Below are positions 34,427-43,806 of a stretch of 55,904 bases of DNA, in pieces. The notes beneath the pieces were generated by a model, which saw only the letters and a program-made list of their open reading frames with translations, was not told the DNA's origin and made no database searches. Position numbers and translations under genes: made by a program. The stretch's first letter is position 1; every line of letters starts with the position of its first letter. This stretch comes from Oceanicola granulosus HTCC2516 (lineage in GTDB: Bacteria; Pseudomonadota; Alphaproteobacteria; Rhodobacterales; Rhodobacteraceae), in NCBI RefSeq assembly GCF_000153305.1, contig NZ_CH724107.1:912972-968875 (forward strand). Direction: 5' to 3'.

Positions 34427-36835
34427 ATGAAGTCCACGACCCGCGTCGCCGTCATCGGAGGGGGCGTCGTCGGCTGCTCCGTCCTCTATCACCTGACCAA
34501 GCTCGGCTGGTCCGACGTGATGCTCATAGAACGCAGCGAACTCACCTCCGGATCAACCTGGCACGCGGCGGGCGGATTTCACACCTTGAACGGCGACACC
34601 AACATGGCGGCGCTGCAGGGCTACACGATCCGCCTCTACCGCGAGCTCGAGGAGCTGACCGGTCTGTCGTGCGGTCTGCACCATGTCGGCGGCGTCACCC
34701 TCGCCGACAACCGCGACCGCTTCGACATGCTCGTCGCCGAGCGCGCCAAGCACCGCTACATGGGGCTCGAGACCGAGATCCTCGGCCCCGACGAGATCGC
34801 GAAGAAGGTGCCGACGATCAACCTCGAGGGCATCGTCGGCGCGCTCTACGACCCGCTCGACGGCCACCTCGACCCCTCGGGCACCACCCACGCCTATGCC
34901 AAGGCGGCGCGGATGGGCGGGGCCGAGATCGTGCTCCACAACAAGGTGCTCGAGCTCACCCCCCGCGCCGACGGCAGCTGGGACGTTGTCACCGAGCAGG
35001 GCACGATCCACGCCGAGCACGTGGTCAACGCCGCCGGCCTCTGGGCCCGCGAGGTCGCCGCGATGGCGGGCACCTACGCGCCGCTGCACCCGATGGCGCA
35101 CCAGTACCTCGTCACCGAGGACATCCCCGAGATATACGAGGCCGGCCGCGAGCACCCGCACGTGATGGATCCCGGCGGCGAGAGCTACCTGCGCCAGGAA
35201 GGCCGCGGCCTCTGCATCGGCTTCTATGAGCAGCCCTGCCAGCCCTGGGGCGTCGGCGGCACCCCCTGGAACTTCGGCCACGAACTGCTGGCCGACGATT
35301 TCGACAAGATCGAGGACAGCGTCGCCTTCGCCTACCGCCGCTTCCCGCTGCTGGAGAAAGCCGGGGTCAAGCGGGTGATCCACGGCCCCTTCACCTTCGC
35401 GCCCGACGGCAACCCGCTGGTCGGGCCGGTGCCGGGGTTGCGCAACTTCTGGTCGGCCTGCGGGGTGATGGCGGGGTTCAGCCAGGGCGGCGGCGTCGGG
35501 CTGGTGCTGGCGCAGTGGATGATCGAGGGCGAGGCCGAGCGCGACGTCACCGGGCTCGACGTCGCCCGATTCGGGCCCTGGATCACCAAGGGCTATACCC
35601 TGCCCAAGGTCATGGAGAACTACCGCAACCGCTTCTCCGTCACCTACCCCAACGAGGAGCTCCCTGCCGCGCGGCCGCACCGTACCTCGCCGATGTACGA
35701 CATCTTCACCAGCCTCGGCGCGGTCTGGGGGCACCAGTTTGGGCTCGAGGTGGCGAACTACTTCGCGCAGGGCGACGAGCCGACCTACGAGACCCCGAGC
35801 TTCCGCCGCTCTGACGCCTTCGCCGCCACCGCGCGCGAGGTGCGGGCGGTGCGCGAGCGGGTCGGGATCAACGAGGTCCACAATTTCGGCAAGTTCCGCG
35901 TCACCGGCCCGGAGGCGCGGGCGTGGCTCGACCGGATCATGGCGGGCCGCATTCCCCAGCCGGGCCGGATGAGCCTGACGCCGATGCTCTCCGAGCGCGG
36001 CCGGCTTCTGGGCGACTTCACCGTCTCCTGCCTGTCGGACGAGGACTTCCGCCTCACCGCGAGCTACGGCGCGCAGGCGATCCACGGCCGCTGGTTCGAG
36101 CGCCACCTCGCGCCCGGCGTGCGGGTGGAGAATGTCTCGGACCGCGTCACCGGGTTCCAGATCGCCGGGCCGCGCGCGCCCGACGTGCTCGCCGCCGCCG
36201 CCGCGGATGCCGCCGACGCGGCGGGGATGCGCTTCTTCGACGTGCGCGAGATGGTCGTCGGACAGGCCGTCTGCCTCGTCCAGCAGGTCAGCTACACGGG
36301 CGATCTGGGCTACGAGATCTTCTGCGACCCGATGGACCAGCGCGGCCTGTGGTTCGCGCTGATGCGCGCGGGCGAGGCACACGGGATCACGCCGTTCGGG
36401 ATGCGCGCGATGATGTCGCTGAGGCTCGACCGCCATTTCGGCTCGTGGCTGCGGGAGTTCTCGCCCGACTACAGCGCCGCCGAGACCGGCATGGACCGTT
36501 TCGTCGCCTTCTCCAAGAACGCCGACTTCATCGGCCGCGCCGCCGCCGAGGCCGAGCGGGCCGCGCCGCCGGCGCGCAAGCTCTGCGCCTTCGTGGTCGA
36601 GGCCGACGACGCCGACGTGGTCGCCTACGAGCCGATCTTCCTCGACGGCGAGGTCGTCGGCTTCTGCACCTCGGGCGGCTATTCGCACTGGACCGGGCAG
36701 TCGATCGCCTTCGGCTTCGCGCCGCGCGCGCGGGCCGAGGCGGGGCTTGAGGTGGAGATCGAGATCCTCGGCGCGCGCCGCCCGGCCCGGCTCGTCACCG
36801 AGCCGCCGTTCGATCCGCACGCGCCGCGCCGGTGA
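34427..36835 (+). CDS. FAD-GcvT oxidoreductase, dimethylglycine/sarcosine dehydrogenase-like
   Basis: An 802-residue two-part enzyme. The N-terminal FAD oxidoreductase (about 1-380) has [15 protein letters not shown], then [14 protein letters not shown], where His is the residue that binds FAD covalently in dimethylglycine and sarcosine dehydrogenases. The C-terminal part (about 430-795) is a glycine-cleavage-T-like domain that binds tetrahydrofolate and takes up the released one-carbon unit ([38 protein letters not shown]). Substrate is probably an N-methylated glycine from choline or betaine breakdown, but related proteins act on other methylated amines. The stop overlaps the following GTG start (GTGA). 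Confidence 0.88.
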   Translation: MKSTTRVAVIGGGVVGCSVLYHLTKLGWSDVMLIERSELTSGSTWHAAGGFHTLNGDTNMAALQGYTIRLYRELEELTGLSCGLHHVGGVTLADNRDRFDMLVAERAKHRYMGLETEILGPDEIAKKVPTINLEGIVGALYDPLDGHLDPSGTTHAYAKAARMGGAEIVLHNKVLELTPRADGSWDVVTEQGTIHAEHVVNAAGLWAREVAAMAGTYAPLHPMAHQYLVTEDIPEIYEAGREHPHVMDPGGESYLRQEGRGLCIGFYEQPCQPWGVGGTPWNFGHELLADDFDKIEDSVAFAYRRFPLLEKAGVKRVIHGPFTFAPDGNPLVGPVPGLRNFWSACGVMAGFSQGGGVGLVLAQWMIEGEAERDVTGLDVARFGPWITKGYTLPKVMENYRNRFSVTYPNEELPAARPHRTSPMYDIFTSLGAVWGHQFGLEVANYFAQGDEPTYETPSFRRSDAFAATAREVRAVRERVGINEVHNFGKFRVTGPEARAWLDRIMAGRIPQPGRMSLTPMLSERGRLLGDFTVSCLSDEDFRLTASYGAQAIHGRWFERHLAPGVRVENVSDRVTGFQIAGPRAPDVLAAAAADAADAAGMRFFDVREMVVGQAVCLVQQVSYTGDLGYEIFCDPMDQRGLWFALMRAGEAHGITPFGMRAMMSLRLDRHFGSWLREFSPDYSAAETGMDRFVAFSKNADFIGRAAAEAERAAPPARKLCAFVVEADDADVVAYEPIFLDGEVVGFCTSGGYSHWTGQSIAFGFAPRARAEAGLEVEIEILGARRPARLVTEPPFDPHAPRR

Positions 36836-37419
36836 GCGCGCCGCTGGTCCTGATCCCCGCCGCCGGGGCGTCGCGGCGGATGGGCGGGCGCGACAAGCTG
36901 CTCGAGCCGGTGGCGGGCGTGGCGCTGCTGGCGCGGCAGGCGGCGCGGGCGGCCGCGACGGGCTGGCCGGTGCTGGTGACGCTGCCGCCCGACCGCCCGG
37001 CCCGGGCGGCGGTGCTGGAGGGGGTCGGGACGCTGGTGGTGGCCGACGCCGCCGAGGGCATGGCCGCCTCCCTGCGCGCGGGCGCGGCCGAGGCGCTGCG
37101 GCGGCGGGCGGAGGGGATGCTCGTGCTGCTGCCCGACATGCCCGAGATCACCACCGATGACCTCCTCGCCCTCGCCGCCGCACGCCGGCCCGGCGACCTC
37201 GTGCTGCGCGCCGCCACCGAGGACGGGCGCGCGGGCCATCCCGTCTGGTTCGACGAGGCGCTGCTGGCGGAGTTCGCTGGCCTGGCCGGCGACGAGGGCG
37301 CCGCGCCCATCGTGAGCGCCCACCGCGACGCGCTGCGGCTGGTGCCGCTGGCCGGCGAGCGGGCGCGGCTCGATCTCGACACGCCCGAGGCGTGGGCGGC
37401 CTGGCGCGGCGGGGCCTAG
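36832..37419 (+). CDS. MobA-like nucleotidyltransferase (MocA/CtrA type)
   Basis: A 195-residue NTP_transf_3 protein with the nucleotide-binding start LIPAAGASRRMGGRDKLLEPV and the acidic metal site VLLPDMPEITTDDL, plus GHPVWFDEALL. Relatives attach CMP or GMP to molybdopterin (MocA/MobA) or handle other NTP-sugar reactions. Its GTG start overlaps the flavoprotein stop, a surprising partner because that enzyme uses FAD and folate, not molybdenum. The stop shares CTAG (37416-37419) with the convergent Hint gene. Confidence 0.82.
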   Translation: MSAPLVLIPAAGASRRMGGRDKLLEPVAGVALLARQAARAAATGWPVLVTLPPDRPARAAVLEGVGTLVVADAAEGMAASLRAGAAEALRRRAEGMLVLLPDMPEITTDDLLALAAARRPGDLVLRAATEDGRAGHPVWFDEALLAEFAGLAGDEGAAPIVSAHRDALRLVPLAGERARLDLDTPEAWAAWRGGA

Positions 37420-38054
37420 CGGGCGGGGACGACGACGCGGCGGGCGGTGTCGTAGCCCGCGCCGGCCCCGGCGAGCGCGGGGAACAGGGCCAGCAGCGCG
37501 TCGCGGCGCTCGGCCTCGTCGGCACCGCGGGCGGCGGCGGGCTGGAAGCTCTCGGTCCAGGCGCCGTTCGACAGCACGACTTCGTGCCGGTCGAACATGA
37601 TGTGGTGGTAGGTGACCTCGGCCACGTCGAGCCGCTCGACGCCCGGCAGGAACGCCAGGTGCGCCGCCGCGACGAGCACCTCGCTGTCGCCGAACATCTC
37701 GAGCGCCTGGTTGCCCGACAGCAGCACCCGGTGCGTCGGCGCGAGCACCAGGTCGGTCTCGGGCAGGCGCGGCCCCAGCGCCCCGGCGCGGATCAGCACC
37801 GGCCGCTCGTCGGCCCCGGCGACGGCGACCGTCACCGCGCCGACCCAGCAGATCGCGCGCAGGCCGCTGTCGCGAGTGAGCACCCGGTCGCCCACCGCGA
37901 GCCGCTCGATGGCGATCTCGCCGCGCGGCGTGGCGATGCAGGTGCCGGCGGCGAAGCTGACGTCGCCGGTGCGCAGGTCGGTCTGGGGAAGCGGGGCGGT
38001 CTGGGCGCGTGGATCCTCTGGTCGAACGGACCGCGCCACCGGCCCCCGTGTCAC
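37416..38054 (-). CDS. stand-alone Hint-domain protein with Ser at the nucleophile position
   Basis: A 212-residue protein that is almost only a Hint (hedgehog/intein) module. Block A reads VSFAAGTCIATPRGEIAIERLAVGDRV, block B LAPTHRVLLSG, and the end HHIMFDRHEVVLSNGAWTESFQP. In the LamG-RTX-Hint protein next door the equivalent start is [15 protein letters not shown], so the nucleophilic Cys is replaced by Ser33 here. Ser can support an N-O acyl shift, or the module may be inactive. From [11 protein letters not shown] onward the two proteins are so alike that this gene looks like a copy of the neighbour's 3' part. Start GTG 38054 is tentative. No signal peptide is seen. Confidence 0.82.
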   Translation of the reverse strand: MTRGPVARSVRPEDPRAQTAPLPQTDLRTGDVSFAAGTCIATPRGEIAIERLAVGDRVLTRDSGLRAICWVGAVTVAVAGADERPVLIRAGALGPRLPETDLVLAPTHRVLLSGNQALEMFGDSEVLVAAAHLAFLPGVERLDVAEVTYHHIMFDRHEVVLSNGAWTESFQPAAARGADEAERRDALLALFPALAGAGAGYDTARRVVVPAR

Positions 38055-38298
38055 CTCATCCCCGTCCCGGCAGCTGACGGTCGAGCCCCCGCTCGTCTGA
38101 CGTCGCCCCCGGCCCAGCGCCTCGGGCGACAGGGGGAATATGGCGCAAATGCGCCGCGATGGCCATGTTCCCGTCCGTTTCGGTGCCGCGGAGGCGCCAG
38201 TGCTCGCGCCGGGCGCGCGATTGTGTCGGGAACGTGGCGGGAAATGGGGCGGGCCGGCCGCAATCGGGACGACTCGGGGTGCGCGGGCGGAGAGCGCC
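38055..38298. other. non-coding stretch between two Hint genes
   Basis: Bases between the stand-alone Hint gene and the repeat at 38299. All open frames here are short and look like chance GC-rich frames. The promoter of the Hint gene should lie in the first 100 bases, but I see no clear boxes. No other feature could be supported. Confidence 0.5.
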
Positions 38299-38347
38299 GG
38301 GGGCTGTCTGCCCCCGGACCCCCGAGGATACTTCCAGAACAGAGAGA
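38299..38347 (+). repeat. dispersed hairpin-ATACTT intergenic repeat, copy 3
   Basis: Stem GGGGGC (38299-38304), loop TGTCT, GCCCCC (38310-38315), then GGACCCCCGAGGATACTTCC and AGAACAGAGAG. Same plan as the elements at 16898-16973 and 20021-20077, with a single C in the ATAtTT box. Confidence 0.55.
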
Positions 38348-38423
38348 AGCAGGGACCGCCCCCACACGGCCCCTGCTCCCGTGCCCGGCGGCGGCGGCGC
38401 CGCGGGCGTGCTGCAACTCGTCT

Positions 38424-38460
38424 GCCGGCGCGCGCCCTGTATCAGCAGGGGCGCGCCGGC
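38424..38460 (-). terminator. GC-rich hairpin after the LamG-RTX-Hint gene
   Basis: GCCGGCGCGCGCCC (38424-38437) pairs with GGGGCGCGCCGGC (38448-38460) with a two-base bulge and a 10-base loop. It starts nine bases beyond the stop of the large minus-strand gene. No T run follows, so it may be a pause or RNA-stability element, not a classical terminator. Confidence 0.5.
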
Positions 38461-38469
38461 GGCACGGGC

Positions 38470-41403
38470 TCACTCGGTGAGCAGGCGCGCCTCGTGCTTC
38501 TTCAGCGACTTGCGAGCCGCAGTGTAGCCGGCGAGACCTTCCTTCTCGGCGAGCTCGGGGAAGAGCTCGAAGATCTCCTGCCGTTGCGCCCGGTCGATGC
38601 CCTTGAGCGACCAGTCGCCCGGCTGGAAGCTCTCGGTCCAGGAGCCGTCCGACAGCACCACCTCGTGCTGGTCGAACATGAAGTGGATGTAGGTCGTCGC
38701 CATCACGTCGACCCGGTGCACGCCGGGCGTGCCCACCAGGTGCTTGGCCGCGGCCAGCACCTCGCGCTCGTCGAAGTAGAGCTGGGTCTGGTCATTGGCG
38801 ACGAGCACCCGGTGGTTGGGGCTGACGAGCATGTCGCGCTCGGGCAGCCCGGCGCCGAGGGCGCCGGCCCGGATCAGCACCGGCTTGAGGTGCGGGTTCT
38901 TCACCAGGTCGGCGCCCGACATCTTCTTGGCTCCGACCCAGCGGATCTCCTGGATGCCGTTGTCGCGGGTGATGATGCGGTCGCCCTCGCGCAGCTCCTC
39001 GACGAGCACCTCGCCGCGCGGCGTCGCGATGCGCGTACCGGGGGTGAAGCAGGGGATGACGTTCTCGATCTCCTCGAACGTCATCGTGGTGCCGTCCTTG
39101 AAGTAGACGCGCCCGGATTCGCCATCGTCCTCGCCGCCGCCGACGCCCGGGTCGCGGTAGTCGATGCGCTCCACGTCGGAGCCGGTCAGGTCGAGCGTGT
39201 CGATCTCGTCGGACTCGCCGTCGCCGTCGAGGTCGGGGTCCTCGCCGCCGACCACGTGGTCGTCGGTGGTGCCGCCGAAGATGGTGTCGGAGCCGAGGCC
39301 GCCGTAGTGGATGTCGGCGCCGCGCCCGTCGCGGAAGACGTCGTTGCCGTCGCCGCCGTAGGTCTCGTCCTCGTCGTTGCCGTCGATGAGCGTGTCGTCG
39401 CCGTCGCCGCCGTAGAGGAAGTCGTCGCCCGACCCGCCGCGCACCTCGTCGTCGCCGTCGCCGCCGTAGACGAGGTCGTTGCCGCGCTCGCCGGAGACGG
39501 TGTCGTTGCCGGCGTCGCCGTAGGCGGTGTCGTCGCCGAAGCCGGTATAGACCTCGTCGTCGCCATCGCCGCCGTAGTACTCGTCGTTGTCGGCGTTGTC
39601 GTACTGCGAGCCCTCGACGTCGTCGAGGATGTCGTTGCCGGCGCCGCCGTAGGCGATGTCGTCGCCGTCGCCGCCGATGATGCGGTCGTCGCCCTCGCCG
39701 CCGTACATCTCGTCGTCGCCCACGCCGCCGTCGATGTAGTCGTCGTTGCCCTCGCCGTAGATCGTGTCGTCGCCCTCGCCGCCGAACAGCCGGTCCTGCC
39801 CGTCGCCGTGGACCGGCGGCGGCGCGTCGGCCTCGACGTCGAAGTACATGTCGGTGACGTTGATGCCGGAATTGCCGCCGCCGTCCTGGGCGTGCTTGAT
39901 CAGGATGTAGTCGACGTCGCCCGGGATCGTGACCAGAACCGAGTACTCGTCCGACGTGTCGGGCTTGTAGCCGCCCTGGCTGTCGAACTCGTTGCCGTCC
40001 TGGGTGAGACGCGAGCCGACTTCGTACTCGACCTCGACGTCCTTGCCGTCGAGCCGGGCGTAGATCTTGACGATGCCGTCGCCGTCGATGTCGTTGACGC
40101 GGAACTGCAGGTTGCTGACCGGCTGGTCGAAGGCGAACTTGTAATAGGCCTTGTTGCCCGAGCCGTTCAGGCCCGAGGCGAGCGAGCTGGTGTCGGTGAT
40201 CGACTCGTCGCCGTCGTCGATGCCGTCGACGTTTTGCTCGTTGTCGGCGAGCGCGGTGACGACCTCGTCCTCGTCCTCTTCCCTGTAGATGGTGAACTTG
40301 ACGTTCACCGAGCCGGTATTCTGCACGTAGCTCGACTTCTCCGGCAGCTCCTTGCCGCCGGTGGCGGCCAGCAGCTTGTCCCACTCGAAGCTCTCGCGCA
40401 CCGTGCCGCCGTCGTCAGTGCCGAGGTCGGTGTCGCCGTAGATGAGGTCGTCGCCCTCGCCGCCGAAGACGGTGTCGTCGCCCGCGCCGGCATAGACGGT
40501 GTCGCCGCCCTTCTCGGACTTGACCAGGTCGTCGCCCGCGCCGGCGACGACGAGGTCGTCGTTCGGGTCGTGGCCGGGGATCAGCGCGTCGTTGTTGTCG
40601 ATGCGGTCGCCTTCCGGATCGCCGGTGTAGGCGAGGTCGATCACGTCGTCGCCGGCGGTGCCCTCGACGGTGCCGTCACCGACGGGGCCGGGAGGCGTCG
40701 GCGGGTCCATGGTCGAGTTGCGGACTTCGACGTACTCGATCTTGCCCTTGAAGAAGTGGTCGTAGCAGCCGTCGTCGCTCTCGCGGGCGCCGAAGGTGAA
40801 GCTCTCGCCGTCGTTGTCGCCGATGTCGAGGTCCAGGCCCGTGGTGTCGTCGGTGAGCGTGGTCTCGGTGTTGTCGGTGACGTTGGCGACGGTGAACTGG
40901 GTGCCGGTGTCCTTGTCCCAGGAATAGGCCACGGCGACCTTGTCGCCCGCGTCGAAGAAGCCGTCCTCGGTGGTCATCTTGACCATCTTGCCGTTGGCGT
41001 AGTGCAGCACCTGCACCGCGCCCTGCTTGGTGACGGAGATCTCGAAGTAGCCCTCGCTGCCCCGGTCGCACCACTCGCCGCGGGAGACGATGGTGTCGGG
41101 GCTGGAGCCGACGTGCTCGGACTGCGTGAACTCGGTCGAGATGGTGCCCTTGTCGAGGTCGAAGGGGTTGTCGTTGCCGCCGACCTCGAAGAAGTCGTTG
41201 CGCCCGTCGATCTTGAGCTGGCCCTGGTGCGCCTCGGCGCCGTTCTTGAAGGCGCCGTTCTGGCGGATTCCGTCGCCGAGGCCGGTGTCGACGTTCTTCT
41301 GGCCGTCGTCGAACTCCCAGAGGCCGATGATGTCGGTGCCGTCGGGCGAGACGTGGGTGGTGTCGTCCTTGCAGCCCCAGAATTTCCAGAAATAGAACGT
41401 CAT
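38470..41403 (-). CDS. LamG-RTX-Hint secreted protein
   Basis: A 977-residue mosaic, predicted to be extracellular. Residues about 15-231 form a LamG/concanavalin-like domain ([13 protein letters not shown] ... [10 protein letters not shown]). Glycine/aspartate RTX nonapeptides follow (about 245-335; [19 protein letters not shown]), then a beta-rich insert (about 337-527), a second larger RTX block (about 534-735) and a Hint domain (about 783-925) with Cys785 in [23 protein letters not shown] and [18 protein letters not shown]. There is no Sec signal; RTX proteins usually leave by type I secretion, but no such exporter is in this window. The ATG at 41403 with GGGAGA is chosen over a longer frame. 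The terminal tail after Hint is about 50 residues. Target and processing are unknown. Confidence 0.9.
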   Translation of the reverse strand: MTFYFWKFWGCKDDTTHVSPDGTDIIGLWEFDDGQKNVDTGLGDGIRQNGAFKNGAEAHQGQLKIDGRNDFFEVGGNDNPFDLDKGTISTEFTQSEHVGSSPDTIVSRGEWCDRGSEGYFEISVTKQGAVQVLHYANGKMVKMTTEDGFFDAGDKVAVAYSWDKDTGTQFTVANVTDNTETTLTDDTTGLDLDIGDNDGESFTFGARESDDGCYDHFFKGKIEYVEVRNSTMDPPTPPGPVGDGTVEGTAGDDVIDLAYTGDPEGDRIDNNDALIPGHDPNDDLVVAGAGDDLVKSEKGGDTVYAGAGDDTVFGGEGDDLIYGDTDLGTDDGGTVRESFEWDKLLAATGGKELPEKSSYVQNTGSVNVKFTIYREEDEDEVVTALADNEQNVDGIDDGDESITDTSSLASGLNGSGNKAYYKFAFDQPVSNLQFRVNDIDGDGIVKIYARLDGKDVEVEYEVGSRLTQDGNEFDSQGGYKPDTSDEYSVLVTIPGDVDYILIKHAQDGGGNSGINVTDMYFDVEADAPPPVHGDGQDRLFGGEGDDTIYGEGNDDYIDGGVGDDEMYGGEGDDRIIGGDGDDIAYGGAGNDILDDVEGSQYDNADNDEYYGGDGDDEVYTGFGDDTAYGDAGNDTVSGERGNDLVYGGDGDDEVRGGSGDDFLYGGDGDDTLIDGNDEDETYGGDGNDVFRDGRGADIHYGGLGSDTIFGGTTDDHVVGGEDPDLDGDGESDEIDTLDLTGSDVERIDYRDPGVGGGEDDGESGRVYFKDGTTMTFEEIENVIPCFTPGTRIATPRGEVLVEELREGDRIITRDNGIQEIRWVGAKKMSGADLVKNPHLKPVLIRAGALGAGLPERDMLVSPNHRVLVANDQTQLYFDEREVLAAAKHLVGTPGVHRVDVMATTYIHFMFDQHEVVLSDGSWTESFQPGDWSLKGIDRAQRQEIFELFPELAEKEGLAGYTAARKSLKKHEARLLTE

Positions 41404-42113
41404 CTCATTATCTCCCGCATTCGGCGGCCAAGCCCGCACGCACGCCTCGTTCGGCGAATTGGTTTCGACCCCGAGATCAGTCTGGCCGTGGCAGCCGCGG
41501 TTCATCCGGTGGGAGAGCACGGGGAACGAGGTCGATCACGTGGCGATCGACGGCATCCCGCCAGGCAGCTCCGCGATGCGGATGATGGCGCGGCCGCCCC
41601 CACGGCCGAAAAACGTCACCCCCCAGTTGGGCAAGTTCTTTCTAGGCGGACGCGGCGTTGGGGAGAAAGAAAAACTTTGACGAAACCTTGTCACGATCAG
41701 GGGCCGACTGCCTCGATTGCGCCTCCATTGTCGCGGTGGAGGCGAGTGGGCGCGTGAACAATGACCGGTGCGGCAGTCGCACCATTCGCGGGAAACAAGG
41801 GCTAATGGAGCCGGTTCATGATCAACCGGCCGTCACGCAACAACTTCCGGTTGCTGCGCCGGGTCAGTACCGGGAGCGGGCGAGAGCGATTGATGCCGGT
41901 GCGGAAACAGTAACGCTTGCGTGACCGCGCGCGCCTTCGCCACATTTATGCCATCGGGTCGGCCGCTTCGGCTGTTTGCGCATCGGCACCAATGGGCGCG
42001 GATCGTCCGGATTGACCGAAGATCCCGAGCATTGCTGCCGAATCAACGACTTCCGGCAGTGCCTTCGCGGGAGAATGTGGCGGAAGAAGGGCGCGGGCCG
42101 GGCACGGGCCCGC
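41404..42113. other. 0.7 kb stretch without a recognisable gene
   Basis: Between the LamG-RTX-Hint gene and tRNA-Leu, with visibly more A/T than its neighbours. Short frames exist on both strands, but none has both a ribosome site and a recognisable product. One small perfect hairpin occurs (GGTGCG-GCAGT-CGCACC, 41767-41783). The long upstream region may hold the regulatory sites of the large Hint gene; no promoter boxes are clear. Being next to a tRNA it could also be the scar of an old insertion, though I see no attachment repeat. Confidence 0.5.
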
Positions 42114-42199
42114 TGGTGCCGGTGGGGGGACTCGAACCCCCACGGGGTCGCCCCCGGCGGATTTTGAATCCGCTGCGTCTACCATTCCGCCACACCGGC
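42114..42199 (-). tRNA. tRNA-Leu (anticodon CAA)
   Basis: Minus-strand cloverleaf starting GCCGGTG and ending CACCGGC-A-CCA, with CCA encoded. D-arm GGCGGAATGGTAGACGC, anticodon stem-loop GCGGA-TTCAAAA-TCCGC giving anticodon CAA, a long variable arm typical of class II leucine tRNA, and a T-arm with GGTTCGAGTCC. Reads UUG codons. It is preceded by a hairpin that separates it from the metallopeptidase gene upstream on the same strand. Confidence 0.96.
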
Positions 42200-42215
42200 C
42201 GGCGCGCTTGCTCTA

Positions 42216-42257
42216 GCCCCTGCCCCGCCTTGCGTCAACGCGCGGCGCGGCAGGGGC
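42216..42257 (-). terminator. hairpin between the metallopeptidase gene and tRNA-Leu
   Basis: GCCCCTGCC (42216-42224) pairs perfectly with GGCAGGGGC (42249-42257), eight bases after the stop of the minus-strand metallopeptidase gene. There is no strong T run. It probably ends or insulates that transcript before the tRNA. Confidence 0.5.
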
Positions 42258-42264
42258 CGGCGCG

Positions 42265-43131
42265 TCAGAGGCGGTCGGTGCCGAAGGTGTCGCAGGCGAC
42301 GATGTCGCCGCTCTCGTAGCCGCGCGCGAACCAGGCCTCGCGCTGGTCGCTGGTGCCGTGGGTGAAGGTCTCGGGCCGTACCGCGCCGCCGGAGCCGCGC
42401 TGGAGCGCGTCGTCGCCGATCCGGCGCGCGGCGTTCATCGCCTCGGCGATGTCGCCGGGCTCGATGCTGCCGAACTGCGCCTCGGCGGCGCGCGCCCAGA
42501 TGCCGCTGTAGCAGTCGGCCTGCAGCTCGATCCGCACGGAGACGGCGTTGCTGTCGGCCTCGTTCATCCGGGCGCGGGTGCGGTTGGCCTCGGCGAGGAT
42601 GCCGAGCTCCTGCTGGACGTGGTGCGCGACCTCGTGGGCCACGACGTAGGCGGCGGCGAAGTCGCCGCCTGCGCCGAGGCGCTGCTCCAGCGTGGTGAAG
42701 AAGCCGGTGTCGAGGTAGATGCGCTCGTCGACGGGGCAGTAGAACGGCCCCGTCACCGCCGAGGCGCCACCGCAGGCGGACTGGGTCGCGCCCTTGAAGA
42801 GCACCAGCTCCGCCGGCTCGTAGCGCGCGTCGACCTGCTCGATGAAGATGCGCGACCAGACGTCCTCGGTGTCGGCGAGCGTGACCGAGACGAATTGCGC
42901 GGCGCGCTCGTCCGCGGCGGTGGGCTCGTGGGCCTGCCCCTGGCCCGCCCCGCCGTCGCCCGTCAGCCCGCCGAGCAGCGGCGTGACGTCGACCCCGAGC
43001 ATCCAGCCGATGAGCACGATCGCGATCAGCCCGAGGCCGCCGACGCCGCCGCCCACGGCTGCGCCGCGCCCACGGCCCGACCTGCGCCGGTCCACGATGT
43101 TGCGGCTGCCCCGCCGACCCCGCCATTTCAT
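42265..43131 (-). CDS. YpfJ-type neutral zinc metallopeptidase
   Basis: A 288-residue member of the putative neutral zinc metallopeptidase family (YpfJ, KPN_02809). A basic, Arg-rich N terminus and one transmembrane helix (about 35-55) precede the peptidase part, so the catalytic domain should face the periplasm. It carries CPVDERIYLDTGFF, the zinc site VAHEVAHHVQ (HExxH) and ELQADCYSGIWA with the third ligand. The ATG at 43131 follows GAGGAG; the frame is open further upstream but unrelated to the family there. Substrates are unknown. Confidence 0.9.
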   Translation of the reverse strand: MKWRGRRGSRNIVDRRRSGRGRGAAVGGGVGGLGLIAIVLIGWMLGVDVTPLLGGLTGDGGAGQGQAHEPTAADERAAQFVSVTLADTEDVWSRIFIEQVDARYEPAELVLFKGATQSACGGASAVTGPFYCPVDERIYLDTGFFTTLEQRLGAGGDFAAAYVVAHEVAHHVQQELGILAEANRTRARMNEADSNAVSVRIELQADCYSGIWARAAEAQFGSIEPGDIAEAMNAARRIGDDALQRGSGGAVRPETFTHGTSDQREAWFARGYESGDIVACDTFGTDRL

Positions 43132-43227
43132 CCCGCGCTCCTCATGATGGCTCCGTGATGTGGCGCGGCTTGACCCAGCGCCCGTGCCATGTCCTAACGC
43201 CGCAAAAGGCGAGCAGGCTCCCGACCC

Positions 43228-43806
43228 ATGATAAGACGTCTCTACGACTGGACCATACGGCTCGCCGAAGGGCGCTACGCGATGTGGGCGCTGGCGATCG
43301 TCGCCTTCGTGGAGAGCTCGTTCTTCCCGATCCCGCCCGACGTGCTGATGATCCCGATGATCCTCGCCCGGCCCTCGCGCGCCTTCATCATCGCCGGCCT
43401 CGCCACGGCGGCCTCGGTGACGGGGGCGCTGCTCGGCTACTGGATCGGCCACGGCCTCTACGAGACGGTCGGCCGGCCGGTGCTCGACTTCTACCACATG
43501 GGCGCGCAATTCGACGACTTCGCGCTGCGCTACAACGAGTACGGCGTCTGGGCGGTGCTGATCGCGGGGGTGACGCCGTTCCCGTTCAAGGTCATCACCA
43601 TCGCCTCGGGCGTGACGGGGATGAACGTTGTGGCGTTCCTGCTCGCCGCGCTCGTGGCGCGGGCGGCGCGCTTCTTCCTCGTCGCTGCGCTGCTGTGGAA
43701 GTTCGGCCCGCCGATCCGCGAGTTCATCGAGCGCCGCCTCGGGCTCGTCTTCACGCTCTTCTGCGTCCTCCTCGTCGGCGCCTTCCTGGTGATCCCCCTG
43801 CTATGA
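43228..43806 (+). CDS. YqaA/DedA-family membrane protein
   Basis: A 192-residue inner-membrane protein of the YqaA branch of the SNARE-associated/DedA group, with VESSFFPIPPDVLMIPM and YWIGHGLYETVG as family marks, GVTPFPFKVITIASGVTGM in the re-entrant region, and C-terminal helices. DedA proteins are linked to undecaprenyl-phosphate or lipid flipping; the YqaA branch is less studied. The stop overlaps the dsbB start (ATGA, 43803-43806). Confidence 0.9.
   Translation: MIRRLYDWTIRLAEGRYAMWALAIVAFVESSFFPIPPDVLMIPMILARPSRAFIIAGLATAASVTGALLGYWIGHGLYETVGRPVLDFYHMGAQFDDFALRYNEYGVWAVLIAGVTPFPFKVITIASGVTGMNVVAFLLAALVARAARFFLVAALLWKFGPPIREFIERRLGLVFTLFCVLLVGAFLVIPLL

Noticed and set aside
39186-39790. 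Regularly repeating GC-rich units, possible CRISPR or tandem DNA repeat
   Set aside because: The period and consensus correspond to RTX nonapeptide codons (GGxGxD) read on the minus strand; spacers are not unique sequences of constant length.
37416-41403. True inteins in the Hint proteins
   Set aside because: There is no C-terminal extein joined by an HN plus Cys/Ser/Thr junction and no host housekeeping protein around the Hint module; they fit the bacterial Hint/hedgehog-like class.
38140-41757. 1205-codon plus-strand open frame opposite the LamG-RTX-Hint gene
   Set aside because: The product is an Asp/Val/Ala repeat that mirrors the RTX glycine-aspartate codons on the other strand; the minus-strand frame has real domains and a ribosome site.
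41811-41924. Small plus-strand frames in the gap before tRNA-Leu, for example starting at the ATG in GCTAATGGAG
   Set aside because: No convincing ribosome site, no recognisable product, and no partner genes; likely chance.
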